Assembly: GCA_946480635.1 (NCBI GenBank)
Contig: CAMLKV010000148.1
Coordinates: 1-6,124, forward strand
Reading direction: 5' to 3'
Length of the DNA stretch: 6,124 nucleotides
Source: an uncultured Flavobacterium sp.
GTDB taxonomy: Bacteria > Bacteroidota > Bacteroidia > Flavobacteriales > Flavobacteriaceae
Shown here: positions 1 through 6,124 of the stretch, in pieces
Layout: every line of letters starts with the position of its first letter
Numbering within the stretch: the first letter of the stretch is position 1
Position numbers and translations under genes: made by a program
Notes under the pieces: model-generated
Seen by the model: the letters and a program-made list of their open reading frames with translations, nothing else
Databases searched by the model: none
Told to the model about the DNA's origin: nothing

Positions 1-180
1 AAGCTGAATAGGAATAGTGTGTTCACCATGTAATTCAATTTTTAGCAACTGTCTTCCGTTAAGATCATATAAAGTTGCCCAACCATCATTGTAATCGTAG
101 TTTACTAAAGTGTTAGTAAAACTTTCGGCAGGGTTAGGATAAGCTTCAATAGCTACTTTAGTTTTTTCCTTTTTGGTTTT

Positions 181-1494
181 GTCTTTTAACTTTACTACCC
201 AAAAATCATTTCCTCCTATCGAGTTTCCTTTATCTCTTGATTGTTGACTTTTAGAAGTACCTGCAAGTAAATAGCCGCCATCACGAGTTTCAATAAGTCT
301 TTTTAAAATGTCTGTTCCTTTACTTCCTACAGTTTGTGTCCAGATTTCTTCACCGTTGTCTTTTATTTTTAAGGCTATATAGTCGTTTATACCTTCCTTA
401 TCATTTGACTGTGTAAATTTTCCAGTTATTCCATCTTTGGAAGTTGAGGCTCTCGAAGCCTCGCTTTGAGCGTATCCACCAATTAGAAAAGTATGGTCAT
501 CATTTTCAACAATAGAAGTCAACACATCAGTATTGCCATAATCATAGGTTTCTTGCCATAAAATTTCTCCATTTTCATCAAGCTTAACAATCCAAAAATC
601 GGTTCCTTTACCGTTACTTTTCTTTTTAGAATTTGTAGCATTAGAGTTTGAGTTTCCTCCTAAAAGAAATCCTTTGTCTTTTGTTTCAATTAAAGCAAAC
701 AAGTTATCATCTTGATCTCCTCCAATGGTTTTTTGCCATGAAATATTTCCAGTTTCATCTAATTTGACAATCCAATAATCACCAAGACCAAAATTATCTA
801 CAGTCTTATCACCACTAGTTTTTGAGTTAGAATATCCGCCTAGAATATAACCACCATCTGTTGTTTGTTTGATGCTTTTAAGTTCGTCAATATAGTTTCC
901 ACCAATAGTTCTCTGCCATTCAGGAGTTCCATTAACGCTAAGCTTAACAACCCAATAATCTAAATTTCCGCGACATTTATCAGATTTTCCATAAAGTGAG
1001 TTTTTTTCATCTTTAGATTCAGTCTTGTCAGAACTTGATGAACCACCTATAATGTAACCACCATCTTTAGTACAAGCTATACTTTGTAGTCTTTCTTGCC
1101 CATTACCTCCAATAGTTTTTTGCCACATCATACCTCCTTTTGCGTCCAGTTTTATAATCCAAAAGTCTGAGTTTCCTTTACTATCGTCTCCTTTATCTTC
1201 AGATTTATTTGATGTTGAAGTTCCGGCTAAAATGAATCCACCATCATTTGTTAGTGTTATACTCTGAAGTAAATCAGTTCCTGAGCCGCCAAAACTTTTT
1301 TGCCAGTCTAATCCGCCTCTTTCATCCATTTTCCAAACCCATTAATCTAAATCTCCTTTATTGTTGTCAGATTTATTTCCGTTTTTGTTTGAAATGGAAC
1401 TACCAGCCAATATAAAACCATAGTCAGGTGTTGGGATAGCATCAAAAAGATATTCGGCATGTTTACCTCCATAGGATTTTTCCCAAAGGATGTC
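181..1494 (-). repeat. Seven tandem protein-level repeats (predicted seven-bladed propeller)
   Basis: The distances between the opening Trp residues are 60, 60, 69, 60, 60 and 72. The extra length in repeats 3 and 6 lies wholly in the polar loop before the DYW-like strand. The repeats have diverged in DNA sequence, so this is an old protein repeat and not a recent tandem duplication. Seven copies match the commonest propeller blade number. The propeller fold is inferred from length and strand pattern, and no named blade family was matched with certainty. Confidence 0.7.
1342..1344 (-). other. In-frame TAA stop in repeat 1 of the propeller gene
   Basis: On the minus strand the frame reads L-D-stop-W-V-W-K-M-D. 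The equivalent place in the other repeats reads SDFW, LDYW, GDYW, TDFW, NDYI and NDFW, so the expected residue is Tyr or Phe. One base change from TAT or TAC gives TAA. No other in-frame stop occurs from 1569 down to position 1. Confidence 0.9.
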
Positions 1495-1644
1495 TTGGGA
1501 ATACATTGGAGCAAAAAAAAGTACTAAAAAACCAGCTAGTAGTTTTTTGTAAGAGTAGTTTTGGAACATATTAAATTTTGTTTTTTTGTTAAAGTATTGA
1601 AAATCAATAATTTTAATTTTTAACTAAAAGTTTTCAAATTGGCG

Positions 1645-1675
1645 CAATATTACTGCTAACAAACGAATTACACAA
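1645..1675 (-). promoter_or_regulatory. Candidate Bacteroidota sigma-A promoter for the secreted propeller gene
   Basis: Read on the minus strand, TTG (1675-1673) is followed after 20 bases by TAATATTG (1652-1645). The Bacteroidota consensus is TTTG, 19-21 bases, TAnnTTTG, so the spacing is right and the -7 element has one mismatch. This would give a leader of about 70 bases ahead of the ATG at 1569. An AT-rich inverted repeat (1674-1693) touches the upstream element. In a region this AT-rich, chance matches are likely. Confidence 0.35.
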
Positions 1676-1791
1676 TCATTAATTTTAATGATTTTTTGCA
1701 AGGATAAATTCCTACAAATTAAGCAACTACGTTATCTAAAAAGGTAGATTTATTAAAAAAAGACATACAATAAATGATTGGTATATTCAAG

Positions 1792-1864
1792 ATTGCAACA
1801 ATTAAGTATCTAAATTGCAACATTGGTTGCAACCTAAAAATATAAGATAAGAGATTGTGCAATC
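1792..1864. promoter_or_regulatory. Cluster of TTGCAA palindromes, possible operator
   Basis: TTGCAA occurs at 1793-1798, 1815-1820 and 1827-1832. The first two lie in identical ATTGCAACA copies 22 bases apart, about two helical turns. The third is the centre of the perfect 10-base palindrome GGTTGCAACC (1825-1834). The second and third also form a 7-bp stem with a 4-base loop (1815-1832). A related near-palindrome, GATTGTGCAATC, lies at 1853-1864. A regulator-binding role is inferred from the symmetry and the position between divergent genes; no known binding protein is recognised. Confidence 0.3.
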
Positions 1865-2037
1865 TATTATTAAAATTAATTCTTCTCAATAACAAAAAAA
1901 TCGATTTCTCCTAACCAATTTAATTTTTGAACTATTAAAATTTATCTGTTTTATTGTTTCCCTTCAATACTCTGAAAACCTTTAAAATAAAGATAAAAAA
2001 TTACATCTATGATTCTGTCGAGGTCACAAAACATATT

Positions 2038-2066
2038 AAAAGTCTGCTCAATGAGCAGACTTTTTT
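2038..2066 (+). terminator. Strong rho-independent-type hairpin with T-tract
   Basis: The arm at 2038-2049 (AAAAGTCTGCTC) pairs perfectly with 2053-2064 around a 3-base loop (AAT). The T-tract runs 2061-2066, so its first bases are also stem. On the minus strand the stem is followed by TTTT, so it could stop transcription both ways. On the plus strand there is no gene upstream within the window, since the nearest gene to the left starts at 1569 and points away. It sits about 85 bases ahead of the kinase start, so it may end a small untranslated RNA or block read-through into or out of the kinase operon. Confidence 0.75.
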
Positions 2067-2149
2067 GCTTTTCAACATAATCAAAATTTGCTTCTCTATA
2101 TAATTACCTGATTTTAATTATATTTACTTTCTATTAAAAAAGAAAACAA

Positions 2150-4519
2150 GTGAATTCCGAAAAAAAAACAACCCAATTCATAGCTTGGTTTTTAGCTCGA
2201 CCTAAGGCTTCTGGTTGTATCGTTTTCTTTTCAATGTTAGCATTATTATCCTTGCTTGTCACTTTTAGATATCAAACTATCAAAGAGGCTGAGCGATATG
2301 AAATGAACAACATATTAGGTGTTGTTAAAAAAAATATTGAGCAAAATTTAAAAAATAATTACGCTGCATTAATAACACTTGCCCTATCTATCGACGATTC
2401 TGGTCAACCAAAAAATTTTAATGGTATAGCTGAAAGCCTTATACATAGTTACAAAAACATTGATGCAGTTCAACTGGTTCCTGGCGGAGTAATTAAAATG
2501 ACTTACCCTATTGAGGGAAACGAAGCAGCTACTGGTTTAGATATTTTAAACAATCCCAAACACAGAAAAGCCGCATTAAAAGCCATTAAATCTAAAACCA
2601 TCTATTTTTCGGGACCAGTAGAACTCAAGCAAGGTGGTCTTGGCGTTGTAGGCAGACTTCCTATTTTCAAAAAAGGAAAATTTTGGGGATTCTCTGCTGT
2701 AGTTATCAGATTCAGTACTTTTATTAAATCAACTGGAATCGATTCATTTGGAGAGAATAACTATTATTTTCAATTAAGTAAAGTAAATCCACTAACAAAG
2801 GAAACAGAATTTTTTCTGCCTAATAAATCAAATTTCTCAAAAAAATACTATAAAACGGTAGATATTCCCGAGGGTGATTGGAAACTTTATATTATATCTA
2901 AAAAAGAAAATCACTTTCTTGAACTTCTTCCTATATCAATTATTGGTGCTTTGCTATCACTTCTTTGTGGATTATTCATTTATACATTGCTAAAACGTCC
3001 ATCTGAATTACAAAACCTGATAGAAATACAAACAAAAAAGCTTACTAAAAGCGAGTTTTTGTTTAAGTCTATCTTTGAAAATGCTGGTTTAGGTATTTTC
3101 CATACTAACACAATTACTGGACAATTTATAGATGCAAATGATAAAATTTGTCAATTGTTAGGATATACTCTCGAAGAAATTAAAGAGAAGGATTATATGT
3201 CAATCACCCATCCTGATGATTTGCAAGAAGACATAAACCAAATGGAAAGACTTAAAAATGGAGAAATTAATCAATTCTCTATGGAAAAAAGGTATTTTCA
3301 TAAAAATGGTGATACTATTTGGGTTTCGATAACTGTTTCACCACTGTGGGAGAAAAATGAGAAACCTATACATCATATTGCCATTGTAGAAGACATTTCG
3401 GCTCGAAAAGATGCTCAACTTGCCTTATTAGAATCAAAACAAAAAATAAAAGATTTAATAGATAGTATAGATGGTATTGTTTGGGAAGGTAATTCGGAAG
3501 ATCCTGGTATTACCTATGTTAGTAAAAAATCAGAAGCTATTTTAGGTTATAGTCCTGAAGAATGGACATCAGACGAGATGTTTTGGCGCAATATAATCCA
3601 CCCTGATGATCGTGACTGGGTGGTTGAATACAGTACAAATGCTGCCAAATTCAGAAAACCATTTGATCAGGAGTACAGAATGATTACCAAAAGTGGCAGT
3701 ACCGTTTGGGTTCGTGACCTTGTAAGTATCTATACAGTCGATGAAGAAAGAATACGTTATAGAGGAATTTTGATTGATATCACAAAATCAAAACAATTCG
3801 AAATTGATTTAAATAACTCACTCAAACTAGTAACAGAACAAAACAAACGTTTACTTAATTTTTCACATATAGTTTCACATAACCTACGCTCACATACCAG
3901 CAATATTCAATCCCTTATTAGTTTAATAGAAATGAGCGAAGACGAAACTGAAAGAAATGAACTAATTGGTTTACTTAAATCGGTTTCTGAAACTTTGAAT
4001 AAAACCATGGATAACCTCAACGAAGTGGTTTCAATTCAAACCGATATCAATATTGTTATTGAAAAATTAAATTTGGAAAAGTACATCAACAAAACACTTG
4101 AAGTACTTCACAATCAAATAATAAAAAATAATACTTCCATTAATAATGCTGTTAGTTCCGAAATTTTTGTACATTTCAACCCAGCCTATCTAGAGAGTGT
4201 TTTGCTTAATTTTATATCAAACGCCATTAGGTATAGACATCCGCAAAGAGACCCTATAATAGATCTTAATGCTTATACTGAAGGTGATTATACTGTACTT
4301 GAAATAAAAGACAACGGTATAGGAATTGATTTAAAAAAGAACGGAAAAAAACTTTTTGGGCTTTATAAAACATTTACTAAAAACCCCGAATCAAGAGGTA
4401 TTGGTCTTTTTATTAGTAAAAATCAAATTGATACCATGAAAGGAAAAGTTGAAGTAGAAAGTGTTTTAAACGAAGGAACGACTTTTAAAATTTATTTTAA
4501 AGAAACAACACATGCCTAA
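2150..4519 (+). CDS. Membrane sensor histidine kinase (TM-CHASE-TM-PAS-PAS-HisKA-HATPase)
   Basis: This 789-residue kinase starts at GTG. An in-frame stop lies at 2135-2137 and the first ATG is residue 29, inside the first membrane helix, so GTG is the only sensible start. Membrane helices span about 19-39 and 258-281. Between them is a periplasmic CHASE-type sensor (about 45-250) with YP at 119-120, GLDIL at 129-133 and GPVELKQGG at 155-163. PAS 1 covers about 301-425 (HPDDL at 354) and PAS 2 about 430-550 (HPDDR at 484). The H-box reads SHNLRSH with phospho-acceptor His577. The ATPase domain has the N-box at Asn687 and Asn691, the G1 box DNGIGID at 721-727, the F-box LFGLYKTF at 735-742 and the G2 box GIGL at 750-753. 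All catalytic motifs look intact. It autophosphorylates on His577 and should pass the phosphate to the next gene's Asp58. There is no built-in receiver. The CHASE ligand cannot be told from sequence. Confidence 0.95.
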   Translation: MNSEKKTTQFIAWFLARPKASGCIVFFSMLALLSLLVTFRYQTIKEAERYEMNNILGVVKKNIEQNLKNNYAALITLALSIDDSGQPKNFNGIAESLIHSYKNIDAVQLVPGGVIKMTYPIEGNEAATGLDILNNPKHRKAALKAIKSKTIYFSGPVELKQGGLGVVGRLPIFKKGKFWGFSAVVIRFSTFIKSTGIDSFGENNYYFQLSKVNPLTKETEFFLPNKSNFSKKYYKTVDIPEGDWKLYIISKKENHFLELLPISIIGALLSLLCGLFIYTLLKRPSELQNLIEIQTKKLTKSEFLFKSIFENAGLGIFHTNTITGQFIDANDKICQLLGYTLEEIKEKDYMSITHPDDLQEDINQMERLKNGEINQFSMEKRYFHKNGDTIWVSITVSPLWEKNEKPIHHIAIVEDISARKDAQLALLESKQKIKDLIDSIDGIVWEGNSEDPGITYVSKKSEAILGYSPEEWTSDEMFWRNIIHPDDRDWVVEYSTNAAKFRKPFDQEYRMITKSGSTVWVRDLVSIYTVDEERIRYRGILIDITKSKQFEIDLNNSLKLVTEQNKRLLNFSHIVSHNLRSHTSNIQSLISLIEMSEDETERNELIGLLKSVSETLNKTMDNLNEVVSIQTDINIVIEKLNLEKYINKTLEVLHNQIIKNNTSINNAVSSEIFVHFNPAYLESVLLNFISNAIRYRHPQRDPIIDLNAYTEGDYTVLEIKDNGIGIDLKKNGKKLFGLYKTFTKNPESRGIGLFISKNQIDTMKGKVEVESVLNEGTTFKIYFKETTHA

Positions 4520-4895
4520 TAAAAGTATTTGTATAATAGACGATGACCCAATTTATAAATTAGTAACCAAAAAACTAATTGAGAAAACAAAGCTTTTTAG
4601 CGAAACAAAAGAGTTTGCAAATGGTAACGAAGCCTATGAATACTTTGAATCTACAGAAGATTTACCAGACATTATTTTACTCGATCTAGAAATGCCCGAA
4701 ATGGATGGTTACGAGCTTTTAAGCGAATTTTGTCAGTTAGAAAAACGAATAGAAAAAGAAAGTACTGTTTACATAGCAACATCTTCCATTGCAATTGAAG
4801 ACAAAGAAAAAGCTCAAAAATTTAAATGTGTAAAAGCTTTTTTGAGCAAACCCATCAATCTTGAAAAATTAGAGATTATTGCCAATCAGGATTAA
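4512..4895 (+). CDS. Single-domain response regulator (CheY-like receiver)
   Basis: The 127-residue protein is one receiver domain and nothing else. The acidic pocket is Asp10-Asp12 (IIDDDP), the phospho-acceptor is Asp58 in LLDLEMPEMDG, the switch Thr/Ser lies in IATSS (residues 88-92), and the conserved Lys113 is in LSKP. The ATG lies inside the kinase gene and the frames overlap by 8 bases, which points to translational coupling and a cognate pair. With no DNA-binding or enzymatic output domain it must work by protein contact, as a phosphate shuttle or by binding a partner. Receiver-only proteins beside PAS-rich kinases are common in Bacteroidota, and their targets are mostly unknown. The domain call is secure; the downstream role is open. 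Confidence 0.95.
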   Translation: MPNKSICIIDDDPIYKLVTKKLIEKTKLFSETKEFANGNEAYEYFESTEDLPDIILLDLEMPEMDGYELLSEFCQLEKRIEKESTVYIATSSIAIEDKEKAQKFKCVKAFLSKPINLEKLEIIANQD

Positions 4896-4896
4896 G

Positions 4897-4904
4897 TATA
4901 TTTG
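4897..4904 (+). promoter_or_regulatory. Perfect Bacteroidota -7 element upstream of the pentapeptide gene
   Basis: TATATTTG matches TAnnTTTG exactly and sits just after the response-regulator stop, 18 bases before the ATG at 4923. It predicts transcription starting near 4911. The nearest upstream TTG (4879-4881) is 15 bases away, short of the usual 19-21, so the -33 half is poor. The pentapeptide gene may have its own promoter in addition to read-through from the kinase operon. Confidence 0.4.
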
Positions 4905-4922
4905 CGTTTAAAATTACATCGC

Positions 4923-5495
4923 ATGAGTCCTGAGTTTATCTACGATAAAGAATTTAAAAACGTTATTTTTCCTAAATACGGCATCTCTCAAAAAGAATAC
5001 GAAAACTGTACTTTTAATTATTGTGACTTTACCGACTGTAATTTCACCGGAGCCATTTTTGTAGATTGCACCTTTAATCACTGCAACTTTAAAGAAGCCA
5101 AAATTGGCCACGTTGGCTTGCGAGGAGTTCAATTTAAAGATTGCAACTTTACCAGCGTAAACTTTGCCATGACCGACCAAAAGATTTACGAATTCCATTT
5201 TACCAACTGTTTACTCGACTATGCCATGTTTTACAAACTAAAACTAAAAGGCATGCAATTTACTAATTGTAGTATGGTCTCGGTAGATTTTATGGAAAGT
5301 GACTTAACCGATGCCTTGTTTGACAATTGCAACCTTCGTTTAGCTGTTTTCTCGGACACCAACCTCAACAAAGCAGATTTTTACAGCAGTCATAACTTTT
5401 CGATTAATCCCGTTAAAAACAAAGTCAAAAAAGCGATTTTCTCGCATGAAAATGTAAAAGGATTGCTTGATAGTTTTGAGATAGTGATTAAATAG
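4923..5495 (+). CDS. Pentapeptide-repeat protein (right-handed quadrilateral beta-helix)
   Basis: The protein is 190 residues from the ATG at 4923. Opening the frame at TTG 4902 would add seven residues, but that TTG is the last part of a perfect -7 promoter element, so ATG is preferred. Nearly the whole chain follows a five-residue period with Phe or Leu at the centre: positions 31 to 81 in one register, then 93 to 153 in a second. The two-residue slip near 82-92 (MTDQKIY) marks a loop or kink. Cys often fills the position two before the centre (29, 34, 39, 49, 54, 74, 96, 116, 136), as in known pentapeptide solenoids. The C-terminus (NPVKNKVKKAIFS, then GLLDSFEIVI) is a capping segment. The fold is that of Qnr and MfpA, which mimic DNA and bind gyrase, but most family members have no known role and gyrase protection cannot be claimed here. 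It lies 27 bases after the response regulator on the same strand. No signal peptide is seen, so it is probably cytoplasmic. Confidence 0.9.
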   Translation: MSPEFIYDKEFKNVIFPKYGISQKEYENCTFNYCDFTDCNFTGAIFVDCTFNHCNFKEAKIGHVGLRGVQFKDCNFTSVNFAMTDQKIYEFHFTNCLLDYAMFYKLKLKGMQFTNCSMVSVDFMESDLTDALFDNCNLRLAVFSDTNLNKADFYSSHNFSINPVKNKVKKAIFSHENVKGLLDSFEIVIK

Positions 5496-5573
5496 CACTT
5501 TATTATTACTTAGTTGTTTAAAACTATATCACATTGTCAATAAGTATATCTGGCACTGCACTACTCCTTTTTG

Positions 5574-5581
5574 TAAATTTG
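5574..5581 (+). promoter_or_regulatory. Perfect Bacteroidota -7 element upstream of the HNH-like gene
   Basis: TAAATTTG matches TAnnTTTG exactly, 50 bases before the ATG at 5632, and predicts a transcription start near 5588. At the expected distance upstream (gap of 20 bases) the sequence is TGG (5551-5553), a poor version of the -33 TTG. The HNH-like gene is thus probably transcribed separately from the pentapeptide gene. Confidence 0.4.
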
Positions 5582-5631
5582 AGAAAATCATAGTTGAAAT
5601 TTTATGAGTTTTGTGAAATGATTTAAAAAAG

Positions 5632-6124
5632 ATGAGCAAAAAAGACAAGAAGAAAATTCTATTTGATATATACTCAAATAATTTATCGAACTTTAAATCA
5701 AATTTAAAATCTAACAATATAATACCAAGTGTATTTGGACTTTATTGTCCATTGTGTACACAATATTTTGACGAAAGTAGCTATGAAAATTTAACTTTAG
5801 AGCATAATCCACCCAAATCTTTAGGTGGTAAAGACAATATATTAACCTGTGAAACTTGTAATAATTCTGCTGGTTCAAAAATTGACAACGAAATATTACT
5901 CGCGTTAAATGAATTAGATTTAATAGGGTTTAAACCAAACTCTTCGGTTAAAACTAGATTATATAACCAATCAACTGGAGAAAATGGTGTTAACGCTACT
6001 GTAAATTTAGATTCGGAAGGAAAGTTTATAATAAACATAAGTCCTGCTAATAATCCAGTTGTTAAAGAAGCATTTCTTAAAAGTTTTGAAAATGAATCAC
6101 CATTTATCTCTAATTTTGAATTAT
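5632..6124 (+). CDS. HNH_5-like putative endonuclease, N-terminal part, cut by window edge
   Basis: An open frame from ATG 5632 runs 164 codons to the right edge with no stop. After a Lys-rich start (MSKKDKKK), the sequence shows YCPLC (Cys39, Cys42), then LEHNPPKSLGG (His58 and a Gly-Gly turn), then LTCETCNNSAG (Cys73, Cys76, Asn77, Asn78) and ID at 84-85. Two Cys pairs flanking EHxPPKxLGG and ending in CNNxAG are the pattern of HNH_5-type zinc-stabilised beta-beta-alpha nucleases. His58 would be the catalytic base and an Asn of CNN the middle HNH residue. The third HNH position is not an obvious His, as in several members of this group, so nuclease activity is inferred. The part after about residue 95 has no motif that I recognise. 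The start is supported by the in-frame lysine-rich N-terminus and the -7 element at 5574; the earlier ATG at 5603 opens only five codons before a stop. A role in restriction or phage defence is possible but unsupported within this window. Confidence 0.75.
   Translation, partial: MSKKDKKKILFDIYSNNLSNFKSNLKSNNIIPSVFGLYCPLCTQYFDESSYENLTLEHNPPKSLGGKDNILTCETCNNSAGSKIDNEILLALNELDLIGFKPNSSVKTRLYNQSTGENGVNATVNLDSEGKFIINISPANNPVVKEAFLKSFENESPFISNFEL

Larger units (their letters stand above)
1..1569 (-). pseudogene. Secreted seven-repeat beta-propeller protein with T9SS type A sorting domain, interrupted by a nonsense codon; C-terminus beyond window
   Basis: Starting from the ATG at 1569-1567, residues 1-24 or 25 form a signal peptide (Lys8-Lys9, then a hydrophobic run, cleavage near MYSQ). 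Seven repeats follow, each opening with a Trp at residues 29, 89, 149, 218, 278, 338 and 410. Each has the order WQKTIGG, a DGGYILGG-like strand, a Ser/Asp/Asn/Lys-rich loop, then DYWIVKLD. From about residue 472 comes a linker and then a T9SS type A sorting domain (YPNP at 477-480, later LYDLNGR), cut by the window edge at codon 523. The protein would cross the outer membrane by type IX secretion and be anchored or released; its ligand is unknown. Codon 76 is TAA, yet the same frame is open on both sides with homologous repeats, so this is one gene with one nonsense change (or a sequencing error). The 75-residue product would hold only the signal peptide and most of repeat 1. A restart at Met81 would lack a signal peptide. 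Confidence 0.8.
1570..2149. other. Divergent intergenic region with no convincing gene
   Basis: These 580 bases separate the minus-strand propeller gene from the plus-strand kinase gene. The sequence is very AT-rich with stops in every frame, and I see no open frame with coding character and no tRNA-like fold. It holds the candidate propeller promoter (1645-1675), a TTGCAA palindrome cluster (1792-1864) and a strong hairpin with a T-tract (2038-2066). No promoter with both the -33 and -7 elements at proper spacing is visible ahead of the kinase gene. The nearest partial matches are AAAATTTG at 2083-2090 and TATATTTA at 2119-2126. Confidence 0.6.

Noticed and set aside
1342..1569. A separate 75-residue secreted small protein
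   Set aside because: The homologous repeat continues in the same frame right after the stop, so this is the front end of the interrupted propeller gene.
1674..1693. AT-rich inverted repeat (AATCATTAA, two bases, TTAATGATT) followed by T's, terminator-like on the plus strand
   Set aside because: The stem has one G-C pair only and no plus-strand gene precedes it. Such repeats are expected by chance in DNA this AT-rich.
2083..2126. Kinase promoter candidates AAAATTTG (2083) and TATATTTA (2119)
   Set aside because: Each has a mismatch in the -7 element and no TTG at 19-21 bases upstream (nearest gaps are 15 and 28).
4914..5198. Minus-strand open frame opposite the pentapeptide gene
   Set aside because: It is an antisense shadow of the regular five-residue repeat. 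The plus-strand frame explains the region fully.
5511..5526. Possible hairpin after the pentapeptide gene (TAGTT ... AACTA)
   Set aside because: It has only five mostly A-T pairs with a mismatch and no T-tract, which is too weak to call a terminator.
5529..6038. Two minus-strand open frames opposite the HNH-like gene and its upstream spacer
   Set aside because: They carry no recognisable motif, and the plus-strand frame has a clear HNH-like module.
1..6124. CRISPR array, insertion sequence, tRNA or rRNA
   Set aside because: I saw no regularly spaced DNA repeats, transposase-like frame with terminal inverted repeats, tRNA fold or rRNA signature on either strand.

Overview
The window looks like chromosome from a member of the Bacteroidota, most likely a flavobacterium. 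The evidence is the low G+C content, the absence of Shine-Dalgarno sequences, two exact matches to the Bacteroidota -7 promoter element TAnnTTTG, a secreted protein ending in a type IX secretion (T9SS) type A sorting domain, and a histidine kinase with the HNLRSH phosphorylation-site motif that I recall as common in that group.

Layout. Positions 1-1569 (minus strand) hold most of a secreted repeat protein: a signal peptide, seven repeats of 60-72 residues that would make a seven-bladed beta-propeller, and the start of a T9SS sorting domain that runs off the left edge. Codon 76 is a stop (TAA) exactly where six sister repeats have Tyr or Phe, so the gene is interrupted in this sequence. Positions 1570-2149 are a 580-base AT-rich divergent intergenic region with no convincing gene. 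It has a candidate promoter for the secreted protein, a cluster of TTGCAA palindromes, and a strong hairpin with a T-tract that has no obvious gene to terminate.

Positions 2150-4895 (plus strand) are a two-component pair. The first gene is a membrane hybrid-free sensor kinase with the order TM, CHASE, TM, PAS, PAS, HisKA, HATPase. The second is a stand-alone receiver-domain response regulator whose start overlaps the kinase stop by 8 bases. Next comes a 190-residue pentapeptide-repeat protein (4923-5495), of the general fold of Qnr and MfpA, which probably also has its own promoter. The window ends in the 5' part of a gene (5632 to the right edge) for an HNH_5-like protein with two Cys-pair knuckles.

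How the genes fit together. The kinase would sense a periplasmic ligand through CHASE and further cues through its PAS domains, then phosphorylate the receiver protein. That protein has no output domain and must act through protein contacts. Whether the pentapeptide protein belongs to the same circuit is open; proximity and orientation are the only links. I see no clear sign of a new defence or mobile system. The most notable items are the single in-frame stop in the propeller gene, the orphan terminator and palindrome cluster in the intergenic region, and the partial HNH gene.
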